From assembly GCF_037572775.1 (NCBI RefSeq), contig NZ_JBBHKA010000001.1, positions 2,170,001-2,234,000 of the forward strand: DNA of 64,000 bases, read 5' to 3'. The notes beneath the pieces were generated by a model, which was given only the letters and a program-made list of their open reading frames with translations, was not told where the DNA came from and ran no database searches. Origin of the DNA: Ramlibacter sp. PS4R-6 (GTDB lineage Bacteria > Pseudomonadota > Gammaproteobacteria > Burkholderiales > Burkholderiaceae_C). Below are positions 1-7,786 of this stretch, piece by piece; position 1 is the stretch's first letter, and each line of letters begins with the position of its first letter. The translations under genes and the position numbers were made by a program.

Positions 1-2
1 CC

Positions 3-689
3 ATCGTGGGCGGGCTCGCGCGCTTCAACGGCAGCCCCTGCATGGTGATCGGCCACCAGAAGGGCCGCGACACGAAGGAGCGCGGGCTGCGCAATTTCGG
101 CATGAGCCGCCCCGAGGGTTACCGCAAGGCGCTGCGCCTGATGAAGACGGCTGAGAAGTTCAAGCTGCCGGTCTTCACCTTCGTCGACACGCCCGGCGCG
201 TACCCCGGCATCGATGCCGAAGAGCGCGGCCAGTCGGAAGCCATCGGCCGCAACATCTTCGAGATGGCGCAGCTCGAAACCCCCATCATCACGACGATCA
301 TCGGCGAGGGCGGCTCCGGCGGAGCGCTCGCGATCTCGGTGGCCGACCAGGTGCTGATGCTGCAGTACTCGATCTACTCCGTGATCAGCCCCGAGGGCTG
401 CGCGTCCATCCTCTGGAAGACGGCGGAGAAGGCGCAGGAAGCCGCCGATGCGATGGGCATCACCGCGCATCGCCTGAAGGCGCTGGGCCTGGTGGACAAG
501 ATCGTGAACGAGCCCGTGGGCGGCGCGCACCGCGACCACAAGCAGATGGCTGCGTTCCTCAAGCGCGCGCTGAACGATGCGATGCGCCAGCTCACCGACC
601 TGAAGACGCGCGAACTGCTGGACCGCCGCTACGACCGGCTCAAGAGCTACGGGCGCTTCACGGACACGAAAGCCGAGCCGACGCGCTGA
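3..689 (+). CDS. accA: Acetyl-CoA carboxylase carboxyltransferase subunit alpha (5' truncated by window)
   Basis: AccA pairs with AccD to transfer the carboxyl group from carboxybiotin to acetyl-CoA, giving malonyl-CoA for fatty acid synthesis in the cytoplasm. The 228 visible residues cover the crotonase-fold carboxyltransferase core: [10 protein letters not shown] near residue 60 and the glycine-rich [11 protein letters not shown] near residue 102 form the CoA and oxyanion site. The family is usually about 320 residues, so roughly the first 90 lie before the window; the frame is open from base 3 with no believable internal start. The C-terminus looks complete. It converges with the TonB-domain gene 37 nt downstream. 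Confidence 0.97.
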   Translation: MVGGLARFNGSPCMVIGHQKGRDTKERGLRNFGMSRPEGYRKALRLMKTAEKFKLPVFTFVDTPGAYPGIDAEERGQSEAIGRNIFEMAQLETPIITTIIGEGGSGGALAISVADQVLMLQYSIYSVISPEGCASILWKTAEKAQEAADAMGITAHRLKALGLVDKIVNEPVGGAHRDHKQMAAFLKRALNDAMRQLTDLKTRELLDRRYDRLKSYGRFTDTKAEPTR

Positions 690-726
690 AGCGCGCCGGG
701 TGCCGAGCCGACGCGCCGGGCGCGCG

Positions 727-1392
727 TCAGTCGAACTTGTAGACCAGCTCGGTCTCCACCGTCAGGATCTCGTCGACCGGCTGGAACTTCCAGCCCTGGA
801 TCGCTTCGAGCGTCGGGCGGTTGAGCGAGCGGTTGGTGCTCGCCAGGATCTTCACGTCCGACACCGTGCCGTTCGGCTGGATGTCGAAGTGCACCTTGAC
901 CACGCCCTTTGGTTGCTCGCGCAGCAGTGCGGGCGACAGGCGCGGCTCGTCGGTCTGGATCGGGATGATCTCGCGCCGGGGCGGCGGCGGCTCGGCGGCC
1001 TGGCGTGACACCGCGGCGACCGTGGGTTCCGGCGCGGGCGGCGGTGGCGCTGCGACTTCCGGTGCGGGCGCCGGCCTGGGTGCCTGCGGTTGTGCGGCGG
1101 CCTGCTGCACGGGCGCCGGCGCGGGCGCGCGCTTGGGCTCCGCAACCGCCGGCGCAGGGGCGGGCGCCGGCGCGGCCGCCTTGCGCGGGGCCGATGCGTT
1201 CTGGAGGATGAACCGGTACGGGCTGAGCGCGGCGCGGCGGGCAGCCTCGCTGGGTGCGTTGTCGACCGGATTGCCTGCGGGAGGGGCGGACGTCTGGGCG
1301 GAGGCCGTGTGGGCCGTGGCCAAGAGCAGTCCCGCTACTACCCCGGCGAGGCGCGCCTTGTGGGCGGCCCCGCGGTTGCCGAGTTTCTGCAT
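727..1392 (-). CDS. Secreted TonB C-terminal domain protein
   Basis: This 221-residue protein has an N-terminal hydrophobic segment (about residues 15-32) ending in TASA-Q, which reads as a signal peptidase I site. A low-complexity Pro/Ala/Lys linker follows (about 68-145). The C-terminal domain of about 75 residues carries KVHFDIQPNGTVSDVKI and GWKFQPV, typical of the TonB_C fold that contacts outer-membrane receptors or peptidoglycan. Classic TonB is held in the inner membrane by an uncleaved N-terminal helix; here cleavage looks likely, so the protein may be free in the periplasm. No exbB or exbD is adjacent. The ATG at 1392 was chosen because the hydrophobic leader starts right after it; longer upstream reading is antisense to tilS. 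The exact role is unknown. Confidence 0.85.
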   Translation of the reverse strand: MQKLGNRGAAHKARLAGVVAGLLLATAHTASAQTSAPPAGNPVDNAPSEAARRAALSPYRFILQNASAPRKAAAPAPAPAPAVAEPKRAPAPAPVQQAAAQPQAPRPAPAPEVAAPPPPAPEPTVAAVSRQAAEPPPPRREIIPIQTDEPRLSPALLREQPKGVVKVHFDIQPNGTVSDVKILASTNRSLNRPTLEAIQGWKFQPVDEILTVETELVYKFD

Positions 1393-1496
1393 GCTGTTAC
1401 CTTTTGTGACGCGGATTCTATCGGCCACCCGGCGACGGGCACTGAGGGTAAATCTGCATTCGTTGAGGGCCGCACGGGGCTGCCGATAATCCCCGC

Positions 1497-2438
1497 ATGA
1501 CCGCCAGCCTCGATGCCGCCGTCGCGGCGTTCGCGCCGCGGCTGCCGCTCGCCGTAGCCTATAGCGGCGGCGCCGATTCGACAGCGCTGCTGGTCGCCTG
1601 CGCGACGCGGTGGCCGGGCCAGGTGGTGGCGATCCATGTGAACCACGGGCTGCAGGCGGCGGCGGCCGGCTTCGAAAGCCATTGCCGCTCCGCCTGCGGG
1701 GCGCTGGGTGTGCCCCTGCATGCCGAGCGCATCGATGCGCGCCACGCGCCCGGGGAAAGTCCCGAAGATGCGGCGCGCCGCGGCCGCTACGAAGCCATCC
1801 ACCGGGCCGCGCTGCGCGAAGGCGTTGCCTGCGTGGCCCTGGCCCAGCACGCCGACGACCAGGTCGAGACCGTGCTGCTCGCGCTCTCGCGCGGCGCGGG
1901 CATCGCGGGGCTTGCCGGGATGCGGCCCGCATGGGAGCAGGACGGTGTCGACTACTGCCGGCCCTTGCTGGAAGTCTCCGCGGCGGACATCCGTGTGTGG
2001 CTGAAGGCCCGCGGTGTCGAGTGGATCGAAGACCCGTCGAACGAGAGCGAGGCGTACACACGCAACCGCATCCGCTCGCGCGTGCTGCCGGCGTTGCGCG
2101 AAGCCTTCCCCACGGCGCTCAACACGTTCGCGCGCAGCGCGCGCCATGCCGCGCAGGCGCAATCGGTGCTCGAGGAAGTTGCGGCCGAGGACCTCCAGCG
2201 CGTGGGCACGCCGCCGGACATCGCCGCGCTGCGCTCGCTGGGCCGCGCGCGCCAGGCGAACGTGCTGCGCCACTGGCTGCGCAGCGCCCACGAGGCGCAG
2301 GCCAGCACCGCGCAACTCGAGGAACTCCAGCGCCAGGTCGCCGCATGCGCCACCCGCGGCCACGACATCCGGCTGCGCGTGGGCGAGGGGTTCGTGCAGC
2401 GCGATGGGGCGCGGTTGGTGTTCACCCCATCGGTATAA
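1497..2438 (+). CDS. tilS: tRNA(Ile)-lysidine synthase
   Basis: TilS attaches lysine to C34 of the CAU-anticodon tRNA-Ile using ATP, so that it reads AUA; it is essential in most bacteria. The PP-loop SGGADST sits at about residues 22-28, followed by IHVNHGL near 45 and AQHADDQVET near 118, all standard for the N-terminal ATP pyrophosphatase domain. The protein has 313 residues against about 430 in E. coli and appears to lack the far C-terminal TilS_C domain. It lies just upstream of lysC in the same direction and is divergent from the TonB-domain gene, with 104 nt between starts. Confidence 0.95.
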   Translation: MTASLDAAVAAFAPRLPLAVAYSGGADSTALLVACATRWPGQVVAIHVNHGLQAAAAGFESHCRSACGALGVPLHAERIDARHAPGESPEDAARRGRYEAIHRAALREGVACVALAQHADDQVETVLLALSRGAGIAGLAGMRPAWEQDGVDYCRPLLEVSAADIRVWLKARGVEWIEDPSNESEAYTRNRIRSRVLPALREAFPTALNTFARSARHAAQAQSVLEEVAAEDLQRVGTPPDIAALRSLGRARQANVLRHWLRSAHEAQASTAQLEELQRQVAACATRGHDIRLRVGEGFVQRDGARLVFTPSV

Positions 2439-2439
2439 T
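2434..2439 (+). promoter_or_regulatory. Candidate -10 element for lysC
   Basis: A perfect TATAAT overlaps the TAA stop of tilS and lies 88 nt before the lysC start. No good -35 is evident at 17 nt, so only the -10 is supported. It would give lysC its own promoter inside the tilS end. Confidence 0.4.
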
Positions 2440-2526
2440 CCCTGAGTCGTTGGATCGCGCGGCGCCGCCCGCGCCGCCGCGAGGCTTTCCAGGCGGCATC
2501 CCTCCCGAATCCTTCCCGTCCTTCCG

Positions 2527-3804
2527 ATGGCCTTGATCGTTCACAAATACGGCGGCACCTCCATGGGCTCCGTCGAGCGGATCCGCAACGTCGCCAAGCG
2601 CGTGGCCAAGTGGCACCGCGCGGGCCACCAGATGGTCGTCGTGCCCAGCGCGATGAGCGGCGAGACCAACCGCCTGCTCGGCCTGGCCAAGGAGCTCTCT
2701 CCCGCCAAGACGACGGACGCGCTGCTGCGCGAGCTGGACATGCTCGCCTCCACCGGCGAACAGGTCTCCGTCGGCCTGCTGTCGATCGCGCTGCAGGCCG
2801 AAGGCATGGACGCGGTGAGCTATGCCGGCTGGCAGGTGCCGATCAGGACGAACAGCGCGTACACGAAGGCGCGCATCGAGTCGATCGACGACAAAAAGGT
2901 GCGCGCCGACCTCGACGCCGGCAAGGTCGTGATCGTCACGGGCTTCCAGGGCGTGGACGACAAGGGCCACATCACCACGCTGGGCCGCGGGGGCAGCGAC
3001 ACATCGGCGGTTGCGGTGGCCGCCGCGCTGAAGGCCGACGAGTGCCTGATCTACACCGACGTGGACGGCGTGTACACGACCGACCCGCGCGTCGTGCCCG
3101 AGGCGCGCCGCCTGCACACCGTGAGCTTCGAGGAGATGCTGGAGATGGCCTCCATGGGCTCCAAGGTGCTGCAGATCCGCTCGGTGGAATTCGCGGGCAA
3201 GTACAAGGTGCCGCTGCGCGTGCTCTCCAGCTTCACGCCGTGGGACATCCCGATCGGCGAGGAGGCCACTTCGGGCACGCTGATCACTTTCGAGGAAGAC
3301 GAGAAAATGGAACAAGCCGTCGTCTCTGGCATCGCGTTCAACCGCGACGAAGCCAAGATCTCCATCCTGGGCGTGCCGGACAAGCCCGGCATCGCATACA
3401 ACATCCTGGGCGCGGTGGCCGACGCGAACATCGACGTCGACGTCATCATCCAGAACATCTCCAAGGACGGGAAGACCGACTTCTCGTTCACCGTGCACCG
3501 CAACGACTACGCGCGCACCGTGGACCTGCTCAAGGCCAAGGTGCTGCCGTCGCTGGGCACGGACCGCATCGAGGGCGACACGCGCATCTGCAAGGTCTCC
3601 ATCGTCGGCATCGGCATGCGCAGCCACGTCGGCATCGCCGCCAAGATGTTCCGCGCGCTGAGCGAGGAGGGCATCAACATCCAGATGATCTCCACCAGCG
3701 AGATCAAGACCTCGGTCGTGGTCGACGAGAAGTACATGGAGCTCGCCGTGCGCGCGCTGCACCGGGCTTTCGACCTCGATCAGCAACCGGCTTCGCAGAA
3801 CTGA
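2527..3804 (+). CDS. lysC: Aspartate kinase
   Basis: Aspartate kinase phosphorylates L-aspartate, the first step to lysine, threonine, methionine and diaminopimelate. The 425-residue protein begins with VHKYGGTSMGS (the KxGGT substrate/ATP motif). The amino acid kinase fold continues to about residue 240, with GRGGSDTSAVA near 157. Two ACT domains follow from about residue 265, the expected site of feedback control by lysine and/or threonine. Length and layout match the monofunctional class; there is no homoserine dehydrogenase fusion. In this family an internal start often makes a separate beta subunit; GAAAATGGAA near 3304 could be such a start, but that is not proven. Confidence 0.97.
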   Translation: MALIVHKYGGTSMGSVERIRNVAKRVAKWHRAGHQMVVVPSAMSGETNRLLGLAKELSPAKTTDALLRELDMLASTGEQVSVGLLSIALQAEGMDAVSYAGWQVPIRTNSAYTKARIESIDDKKVRADLDAGKVVIVTGFQGVDDKGHITTLGRGGSDTSAVAVAAALKADECLIYTDVDGVYTTDPRVVPEARRLHTVSFEEMLEMASMGSKVLQIRSVEFAGKYKVPLRVLSSFTPWDIPIGEEATSGTLITFEEDEKMEQAVVSGIAFNRDEAKISILGVPDKPGIAYNILGAVADANIDVDVIIQNISKDGKTDFSFTVHRNDYARTVDLLKAKVLPSLGTDRIEGDTRICKVSIVGIGMRSHVGIAAKMFRALSEEGINIQMISTSEIKTSVVVDEKYMELAVRALHRAFDLDQQPASQN

Positions 3805-3839
3805 AGAGCAATGCCTTCGGGCATAATCCCGGCTGGCCA

Positions 3840-3933
3840 GGAGTCGTGACCGAGAGGCCGAAGGTGCTCCCCTGCTAAGGGAGTATGTGCGCAAAAACGT
3901 GCATCGAGGGTTCGAATCCCTCCGACTCCGCCA
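3840..3933 (+). tRNA. tRNA-Ser (anticodon GCT)
   Basis: The 7-bp acceptor stem pairs GGAGTCG (3840-3846) with CGACTCC (3923-3929), followed by discriminator G and an encoded CCA. The anticodon stem CTCCC/GGGAG encloses loop CTGCTAA, giving anticodon GCT (reads AGC/AGU). A long variable arm and the TTCGAAT T-loop fit a class II serine tRNA. A CATAAT -10-like hexamer is at 3822-3827. Confidence 0.96.
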
Positions 3934-3940
3934 GGACCCG

Positions 3941-3968
3941 AGCCCCGCTTTCGCGGGGCTTTTGTTTT
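3941..3968 (+). terminator. Rho-independent terminator after tRNA-Ser
   Basis: The stem AGCCCCGC/GCGGGGCT with a 4-nt loop is followed by TTTTGTTTT. It lies 8 nt after the tRNA CCA. Confidence 0.9.
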
Positions 3969-3982
3969 GGTAGTCTCCGCCC

Positions 3983-4831
3983 ATGCCGCAGCGTGACACC
4001 TGCATCGTCTTCCTCACCCACATCTGGGACGAGGTGCTGGCGCGCCGGTTCGAGCGCCTGCGGCGCGAAAGCGCGGCGCACGCCGACTGCTTCCTGGTGC
4101 TGCAGGAGGACGACCCCGAAGTCGTCGCGCGCTGGAAGGCGCAGCTCGAATCGATCGGCGCTGCCGACGCCCTCTTCACCTTCAACGCGCTGGAGCTGCC
4201 GCGCCAGCTGGGCTTTCGCTACTTCGGTTCCGAGCGGATCATGGGCAACGCGCACTTCCCGCTGCTGTCGTTCCTGCGCTCGCATCCCGGCTACGCGTAC
4301 TTCTGGCAGGTCGAGGGCGACGTGGAGTACCGCGGCCGCTGGGGCGAGTTCTTCGAGGCCTACCGCGAGACCGATGCGGTGCTGCTGGCCGCGCACTTCC
4401 ACCGCTTCCAGGACTGGCCGGACTGGTTCTGGTGGCCGTCGCTCACCCCGCCCGCGGACGTGCAGTTGCCGCGCGAGAACATGTACAAGGCCTTCATGGC
4501 CGTCGTGCGGTTTTCGCGCGCGGCGCTGGAGTCCGTCGAGCGCGCGCACCGCCAGGGTTGGCTGGGCCACTTCGAGGCCATCGTCCCCACAATTCTGCTG
4601 ATGGAGGGCCGCCGGCTCGAGGACCTGAACGTGCGCAAGACCTGCTACGTGGGCGCGTTCCAGGACCCGGTGGCGCTCCTGCCCCTGCAATCGACGGTGC
4701 GCTGCAGGCCGTACGTTTCGCTGCAGGAGTTCGCGCACCGCGGGCAGGGCCCCCTGCTGTTCCACCCCGTGAAGGAACGCTGGGTGTTCGACGGCGAGAA
4801 GGTGATGATCATGCCGCCCGGCGGCGGCTGA
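3983..4831 (+). CDS. DUF3405-like protein, possible glycosyltransferase
   Basis: This 282-residue soluble protein has no signal peptide or membrane segment. It is rich in aromatic residues and carries YFWQVEGDVEYRGRW near residue 105, resembling the acidic E-x-D core of DUF3405 and related nucleotide-diphospho-sugar transferase-like folds. The acidic motif may bind a metal and sugar nucleotide, but that is inference. It starts 15 nt after the tRNA-Ser terminator, so it probably has its own promoter or is weakly expressed. A 162-nt gap separates it from the polyketide operon, so membership there is uncertain. Specific function unknown. Confidence 0.8.
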   Translation: MPQRDTCIVFLTHIWDEVLARRFERLRRESAAHADCFLVLQEDDPEVVARWKAQLESIGAADALFTFNALELPRQLGFRYFGSERIMGNAHFPLLSFLRSHPGYAYFWQVEGDVEYRGRWGEFFEAYRETDAVLLAAHFHRFQDWPDWFWWPSLTPPADVQLPRENMYKAFMAVVRFSRAALESVERAHRQGWLGHFEAIVPTILLMEGRRLEDLNVRKTCYVGAFQDPVALLPLQSTVRCRPYVSLQEFAHRGQGPLLFHPVKERWVFDGEKVMIMPPGGG

Positions 4832-4993
4832 ATTCCGTGTTGTGCGGCGGCGTCGGAGGGCTGATTTTTTCCAGCCGTCAGGTACTGTTGAGTAGAATTG
4901 GCGCACCGCGAGACCGCAGAAAACCATAGTCTCCGGTACTGAGCGACCCGCGCCCAGCCGGTGCGGGTCAGGTCCATCCACGGAGGAGAATCC
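4832..4993 (+). promoter_or_regulatory. Leader and probable promoter region of the APE-like operon
   Basis: A TAGAAT -10-like hexamer lies at 4893-4898 without a clear -35. A 7-bp inverted repeat GACCCGC/GCGGGTC (4945-4951 and 4963-4969) could form a hairpin in the transcript leader. A strong GGAGGAG ribosome site at 4982-4988 precedes the lipoprotein gene. No gene is seen in this gap. Confidence 0.4.
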
Positions 4994-5383
4994 ATGCGTT
5001 TCCACATCGTTGCTGCCGCCCTGGCGATCGCAGTGTCCGTCGCCGGTTGCACGACCGCCCCGATCCACAACGTCGACCAGGCCGCGGCCGTCAATGCCAG
5101 CGGCAAGACGCTGACGCACGACCAGGTCCGCGGCGCCATCGTCCGCGCCGGCGCCGCGCTGGGCTGGCAGATGAAGGACGAAGGCCCGAACACGCTCGTC
5201 GGCACGATCGCGCTGCGTGGCCACTCGGCCGTCGTCACGATTCCCTATTCGACGACCGCCTACAGCATCAAGTACCGCTCCAGCGAAAACCTGCAGGAAA
5301 GCGGCGGCAAGATCCACAAGAACTACAACGGCTGGATCCAGAACCTGCACCGCGGCATCGCCGCGCAGCTGGCGGCGTCATGA
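4994..5383 (+). CDS. Small outer-membrane-type lipoprotein, first gene of the APE-like operon
   Basis: The 129-residue product has a signal peptide with lipobox VAGC (Cys19 as lipidation site) and a short mature domain ending LHRGIAAQLAAS. The ATG at 4994 was chosen for its strong GGAGGAG site and because the signal peptide starts there. Its stop overlaps the ATG of the acyl carrier protein gene by 4 nt (ATGA), so the two are translationally coupled. Lipoproteins do occur in aryl-polyene clusters, but I cannot assign this one to a named family. A role at the envelope in handling the lipid-like product is inference from context. Confidence 0.85.
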   Translation: MRFHIVAAALAIAVSVAGCTTAPIHNVDQAAAVNASGKTLTHDQVRGAIVRAGAALGWQMKDEGPNTLVGTIALRGHSAVVTIPYSTTAYSIKYRSSENLQESGGKIHKNYNGWIQNLHRGIAAQLAAS

Positions 5384-5667
5384 GCGCAAGCCTGGCTCAG
5401 TCCACCACGCAGGAGTTCGCGAGGGAACTGGCCAGCGTGATCGTCGAGGGCTTGAACCTCGAGGACGTCGATGCCGCGACCCTGGACCTGGGCGCGCCCC
5501 TCTTCGGGGGCGCCCTCGACCTGGACTCCCTCGACGTTCTCGAAATCTCCCTGATCGTCCAGCAGCGCTACGGCGTGAAGCTGAAGGCCGACGATCCGAA
5601 CAACGAGGCGATCTTCGCCTCGTTGCGCAGCCTCGCTGACCACATCACCGCATCGGCGCGGCGCTGA
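5380..5667 (+). CDS. Acyl carrier protein
   Basis: This 95-residue acidic helical protein carries LDLDSLDVLEI near residue 47; the serine of DSLD is the expected 4'-phosphopantetheine attachment site. It would hold the growing polyene chain for the ketosynthase, ketoreductase and dehydratases encoded downstream. Characterised APE systems have two carrier proteins (ApeE, ApeF); only one is present here. It overlaps the lipoprotein gene by 4 nt. It is clearly distinct from housekeeping AcpP, which usually has about 79 residues. Confidence 0.92.
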   Translation: MSASLAQSTTQEFARELASVIVEGLNLEDVDAATLDLGAPLFGGALDLDSLDVLEISLIVQQRYGVKLKADDPNNEAIFASLRSLADHITASARR

Positions 5668-5689
5668 CAAGCATGGAAAGGGCCGGCCC

Positions 5690-6085
5690 ATGGACGCCGC
5701 CATGCTTTCGCGTCTGCTGCCGGCCTTCTTCCTAGCCTGGCTCGCGTTCTTCTTCGGCCGCACGCTGCGGCCGGGCGCGATGCCCCTCATCGAGCGCATC
5801 GCCCGCGTCGGCGATCCCCACATGCCTGAACCCCTGCGTCGGTACACGCGCCGGCTGACCGCCGTGTGGGTGGCGTACTTCGTCCTGGCCGCCGTCGCAG
5901 TCCTGCTCTTCCCGATGGCGCCCGGCGCCGCAGGCCTCGCCATCTGGGCCGGCACGGTGCTGCTCTTCGTCGGCGAACACCGCCTTCGCCCCCATCTTTT
6001 TCCCGGCCATCCTTTTCCGGGCCTGCTGCAGCAGGTCCGCGACACCTGGAGCGTGTGGCATCCGCGCAAGCGGGCAGGGAGCTGA
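5690..6085 (+). CDS. COG4648-like membrane protein
   Basis: The 131-residue protein has an N-terminal hydrophobic segment (about 8-25) and two more between about 60 and 100. It resembles the small ApeG/COG4648 inner-membrane proteins found beside the AMP ligase in aryl-polyene clusters, and its position here, between carrier protein and ligase, is the same. Biochemical role unknown; it may help anchor the assembly enzymes at the membrane. It starts 22 nt after the carrier protein gene. Confidence 0.8.
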   Translation: MDAAMLSRLLPAFFLAWLAFFFGRTLRPGAMPLIERIARVGDPHMPEPLRRYTRRLTAVWVAYFVLAAVAVLLFPMAPGAAGLAIWAGTVLLFVGEHRLRPHLFPGHPFPGLLQQVRDTWSVWHPRKRAGS

Positions 6086-6086
6086 C

Positions 6087-7472
6087 GTGGCGGCCACCTG
6101 GATGCAGACGCCTCTCGCGGGCGCGGCGCGGCACTTGGACCGCGCGGCCGTCGTCGGCGGCGCCAGGCCGTGGACCTGGCGCGAGGTGCACGCCGCGTCG
6201 CTCGCGCTGGCCGCGCGGCTGCGCGAAGGCGCGACGGTGTGCAACCTCTGCGGCACCCGCGCCGGCTTTCTCGTCGCTTGGCTCGCCGCGCTGCGGCGCG
6301 GCTGCGCGCAGGTGCTGCCGCCGTCGGGCGGGGCAGGCGACCTCGTGTCCATCCTGCGGTCGAACACGGACCCCATCATCGTCGTCGACGACGCATCGCT
6401 GGTCGAAGCGGGTTGGGCGAAGCACGCGCAGTGCCTTGTGTTCGATGCAAGCCCGCCACCCTCGCTGCCCTCGGGCGATGAACTGGCTTGGACACCCGAT
6501 GCGGAATCGCAGCTGGTGCGTCTCTACACCTCCGGCAGCACCGGCACCCCCGAGGCGCAGCACAAGACGCTCGGCCACCTCGCCCGCGGCGCGCAGGTGC
6601 TGCTGGCGCGCCTGCGCCAGGAGCTTCGCGGGGAGCAGGACGCGATCGCCCGCATCGTCTGCAGCGTGCCGCCCCAGCACATGTTCGGGCTGGAGACCTC
6701 GGTGATGCTGTCGCTCATCGGCGGCATGCCGGTGCAGGAAGGCCGCCCGCTGCTGCCCGGCGACGTGTGCGGCGCGCTCGCGGACAGCCATGGTTCGGCG
6801 CTCTGGATCGCGACACCCGTGCATTTGCGCGCGTTCACGCAAGCCGGCGAGCGGGCCATGGGTGCGCGGCTGGTCATCGCATCCACCATGCAACTGGCGC
6901 CCGCACTGGCGGCGGAAGCCGAAGCACTCGTCGCGGCGCCGGTCATGGAGATCTACGGGTCGACGGAGACGGGCGCCATCGCGATGCGCCGGACCGCGCA
7001 CGAAACCGCATGGCGCGCGCTGGACGGCGTGCGGCTGCAATCGTCGCCCGAAGGCACGCAGGCCTGGGGCGGCCACTTCGAGTCGCCGCGCCAGCTGTCG
7101 GACCACATCGAACTGGCGGCCGACGGCAGCTTCCGCCTGCTGGGGCGGCACGGCGACATGCTGAAGATCGCCGGCCGCCGCGCGTCGCTGGCGGGCCTGA
7201 ACCAGCTGCTGCAGGAGATGCCGGGATTGCAGGACGGCGTGTTCTTCCTGCCGGCAAGCGACTCGCCGACCCAGCGGCTGGTGCTGGTTTACGCCGGCGA
7301 GCTGGCGCGCGATGCCGTGCTCGCGTGGTTGCGCGGGCGCATGGATCCGGTCTTCCTGCCGCGCACCGTGATCCGCGTTGAGCGGCTGCCGCGGGCCGCC
7401 TCGGGCAAGCTGCCGCGCGCGGCGCTCGAAGAGATCCACGCGGCATACCGCGAGAGCAGGCGCCGGCCATGA
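6087..7472 (+). CDS. AMP-dependent acyl/aryl ligase (ApeH-like)
   Basis: This 461-residue ANL-superfamily enzyme has the P-loop-like TSGSTGTPEAQHK near residues 147-159, YGSTETG near 290 and the C-terminal ASGKLPR lysine near 440. In APE systems this enzyme activates an aromatic acid such as 4-hydroxybenzoate and loads it on a carrier protein. Substrate specificity cannot be read here. The GTG start at 6087 follows the previous stop by 1 nt. The end overlaps the next ATG by 4 nt. It is shorter than typical acyl-CoA synthetases (500-560), as in other APE-cluster ligases. Confidence 0.88.
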   Translation: MAATWMQTPLAGAARHLDRAAVVGGARPWTWREVHAASLALAARLREGATVCNLCGTRAGFLVAWLAALRRGCAQVLPPSGGAGDLVSILRSNTDPIIVVDDASLVEAGWAKHAQCLVFDASPPPSLPSGDELAWTPDAESQLVRLYTSGSTGTPEAQHKTLGHLARGAQVLLARLRQELRGEQDAIARIVCSVPPQHMFGLETSVMLSLIGGMPVQEGRPLLPGDVCGALADSHGSALWIATPVHLRAFTQAGERAMGARLVIASTMQLAPALAAEAEALVAAPVMEIYGSTETGAIAMRRTAHETAWRALDGVRLQSSPEGTQAWGGHFESPRQLSDHIELAADGSFRLLGRHGDMLKIAGRRASLAGLNQLLQEMPGLQDGVFFLPASDSPTQRLVLVYAGELARDAVLAWLRGRMDPVFLPRTVIRVERLPRAASGKLPRAALEEIHAAYRESRRRP

Positions 7473-7786
7473 ACGAAATCCAGTTCGACTTCGAGGTGCC
7501 CGCGGCGCATCCATCACTCGCGGGTCATTTCCCCGGCAACCCGATCGTGCCGGGCGTGCTCCTGCTGGACCACGTCATGGCCAGGCTCGCGGCCGTGACC
7601 GGGCGCGCGATGGTGCGCGTGCAGCGCGTGAAGTTCAGTTCCATCCTGAAGCCGGGCGAGGCGGTCAGGACCCATTGCGTGGTCGAGGACGAACGCGCGT
7701 CGTTCCGTGTCGCTGTCTCGCGGGATTCGACGTGGGTCCTGGTGGCCGAAGGCGTCGGCGTCGTTGCTGCGGGAGCGCGGGGATGA
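7469..7786 (+). CDS. Hotdog-fold 3-hydroxyacyl-ACP dehydratase (ApeI/FabZ-like)
   Basis: The 105-residue protein contains HFPGNPIVPGVLLLDH (residues 20-35), the signature of FabZ/FabA-type dehydratases with active-site His20. It would remove water from 3-hydroxyacyl-ACP to create the conjugated double bonds. In the known APE system the corresponding ApeI works as a complex with a second hotdog protein, ApeP; a candidate ApeP is encoded at 12298. Both ends overlap neighbouring genes by 4 nt. Confidence 0.9.
   Translation: MNEIQFDFEVPAAHPSLAGHFPGNPIVPGVLLLDHVMARLAAVTGRAMVRVQRVKFSSILKPGEAVRTHCVVEDERASFRVAVSRDSTWVLVAEGVGVVAAGARG

Noticed and set aside
1060-1190. Tandem repeat or CRISPR-like array in the TonB-domain gene
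   Set aside because: It is a low-complexity Pro/Ala coding linker with irregular units and no spacers.
727-2061. Long minus-strand frame joining the TonB-domain gene to an upstream extension over tilS
   Set aside because: Only the part from 1392 down is protein-like. The extension is antisense to tilS and Arg-rich.
4945-4969. Riboswitch before the APE-like operon
   Set aside because: Only a single 7-bp hairpin is seen, with no match to a known aptamer. It is kept as a leader hairpin only.
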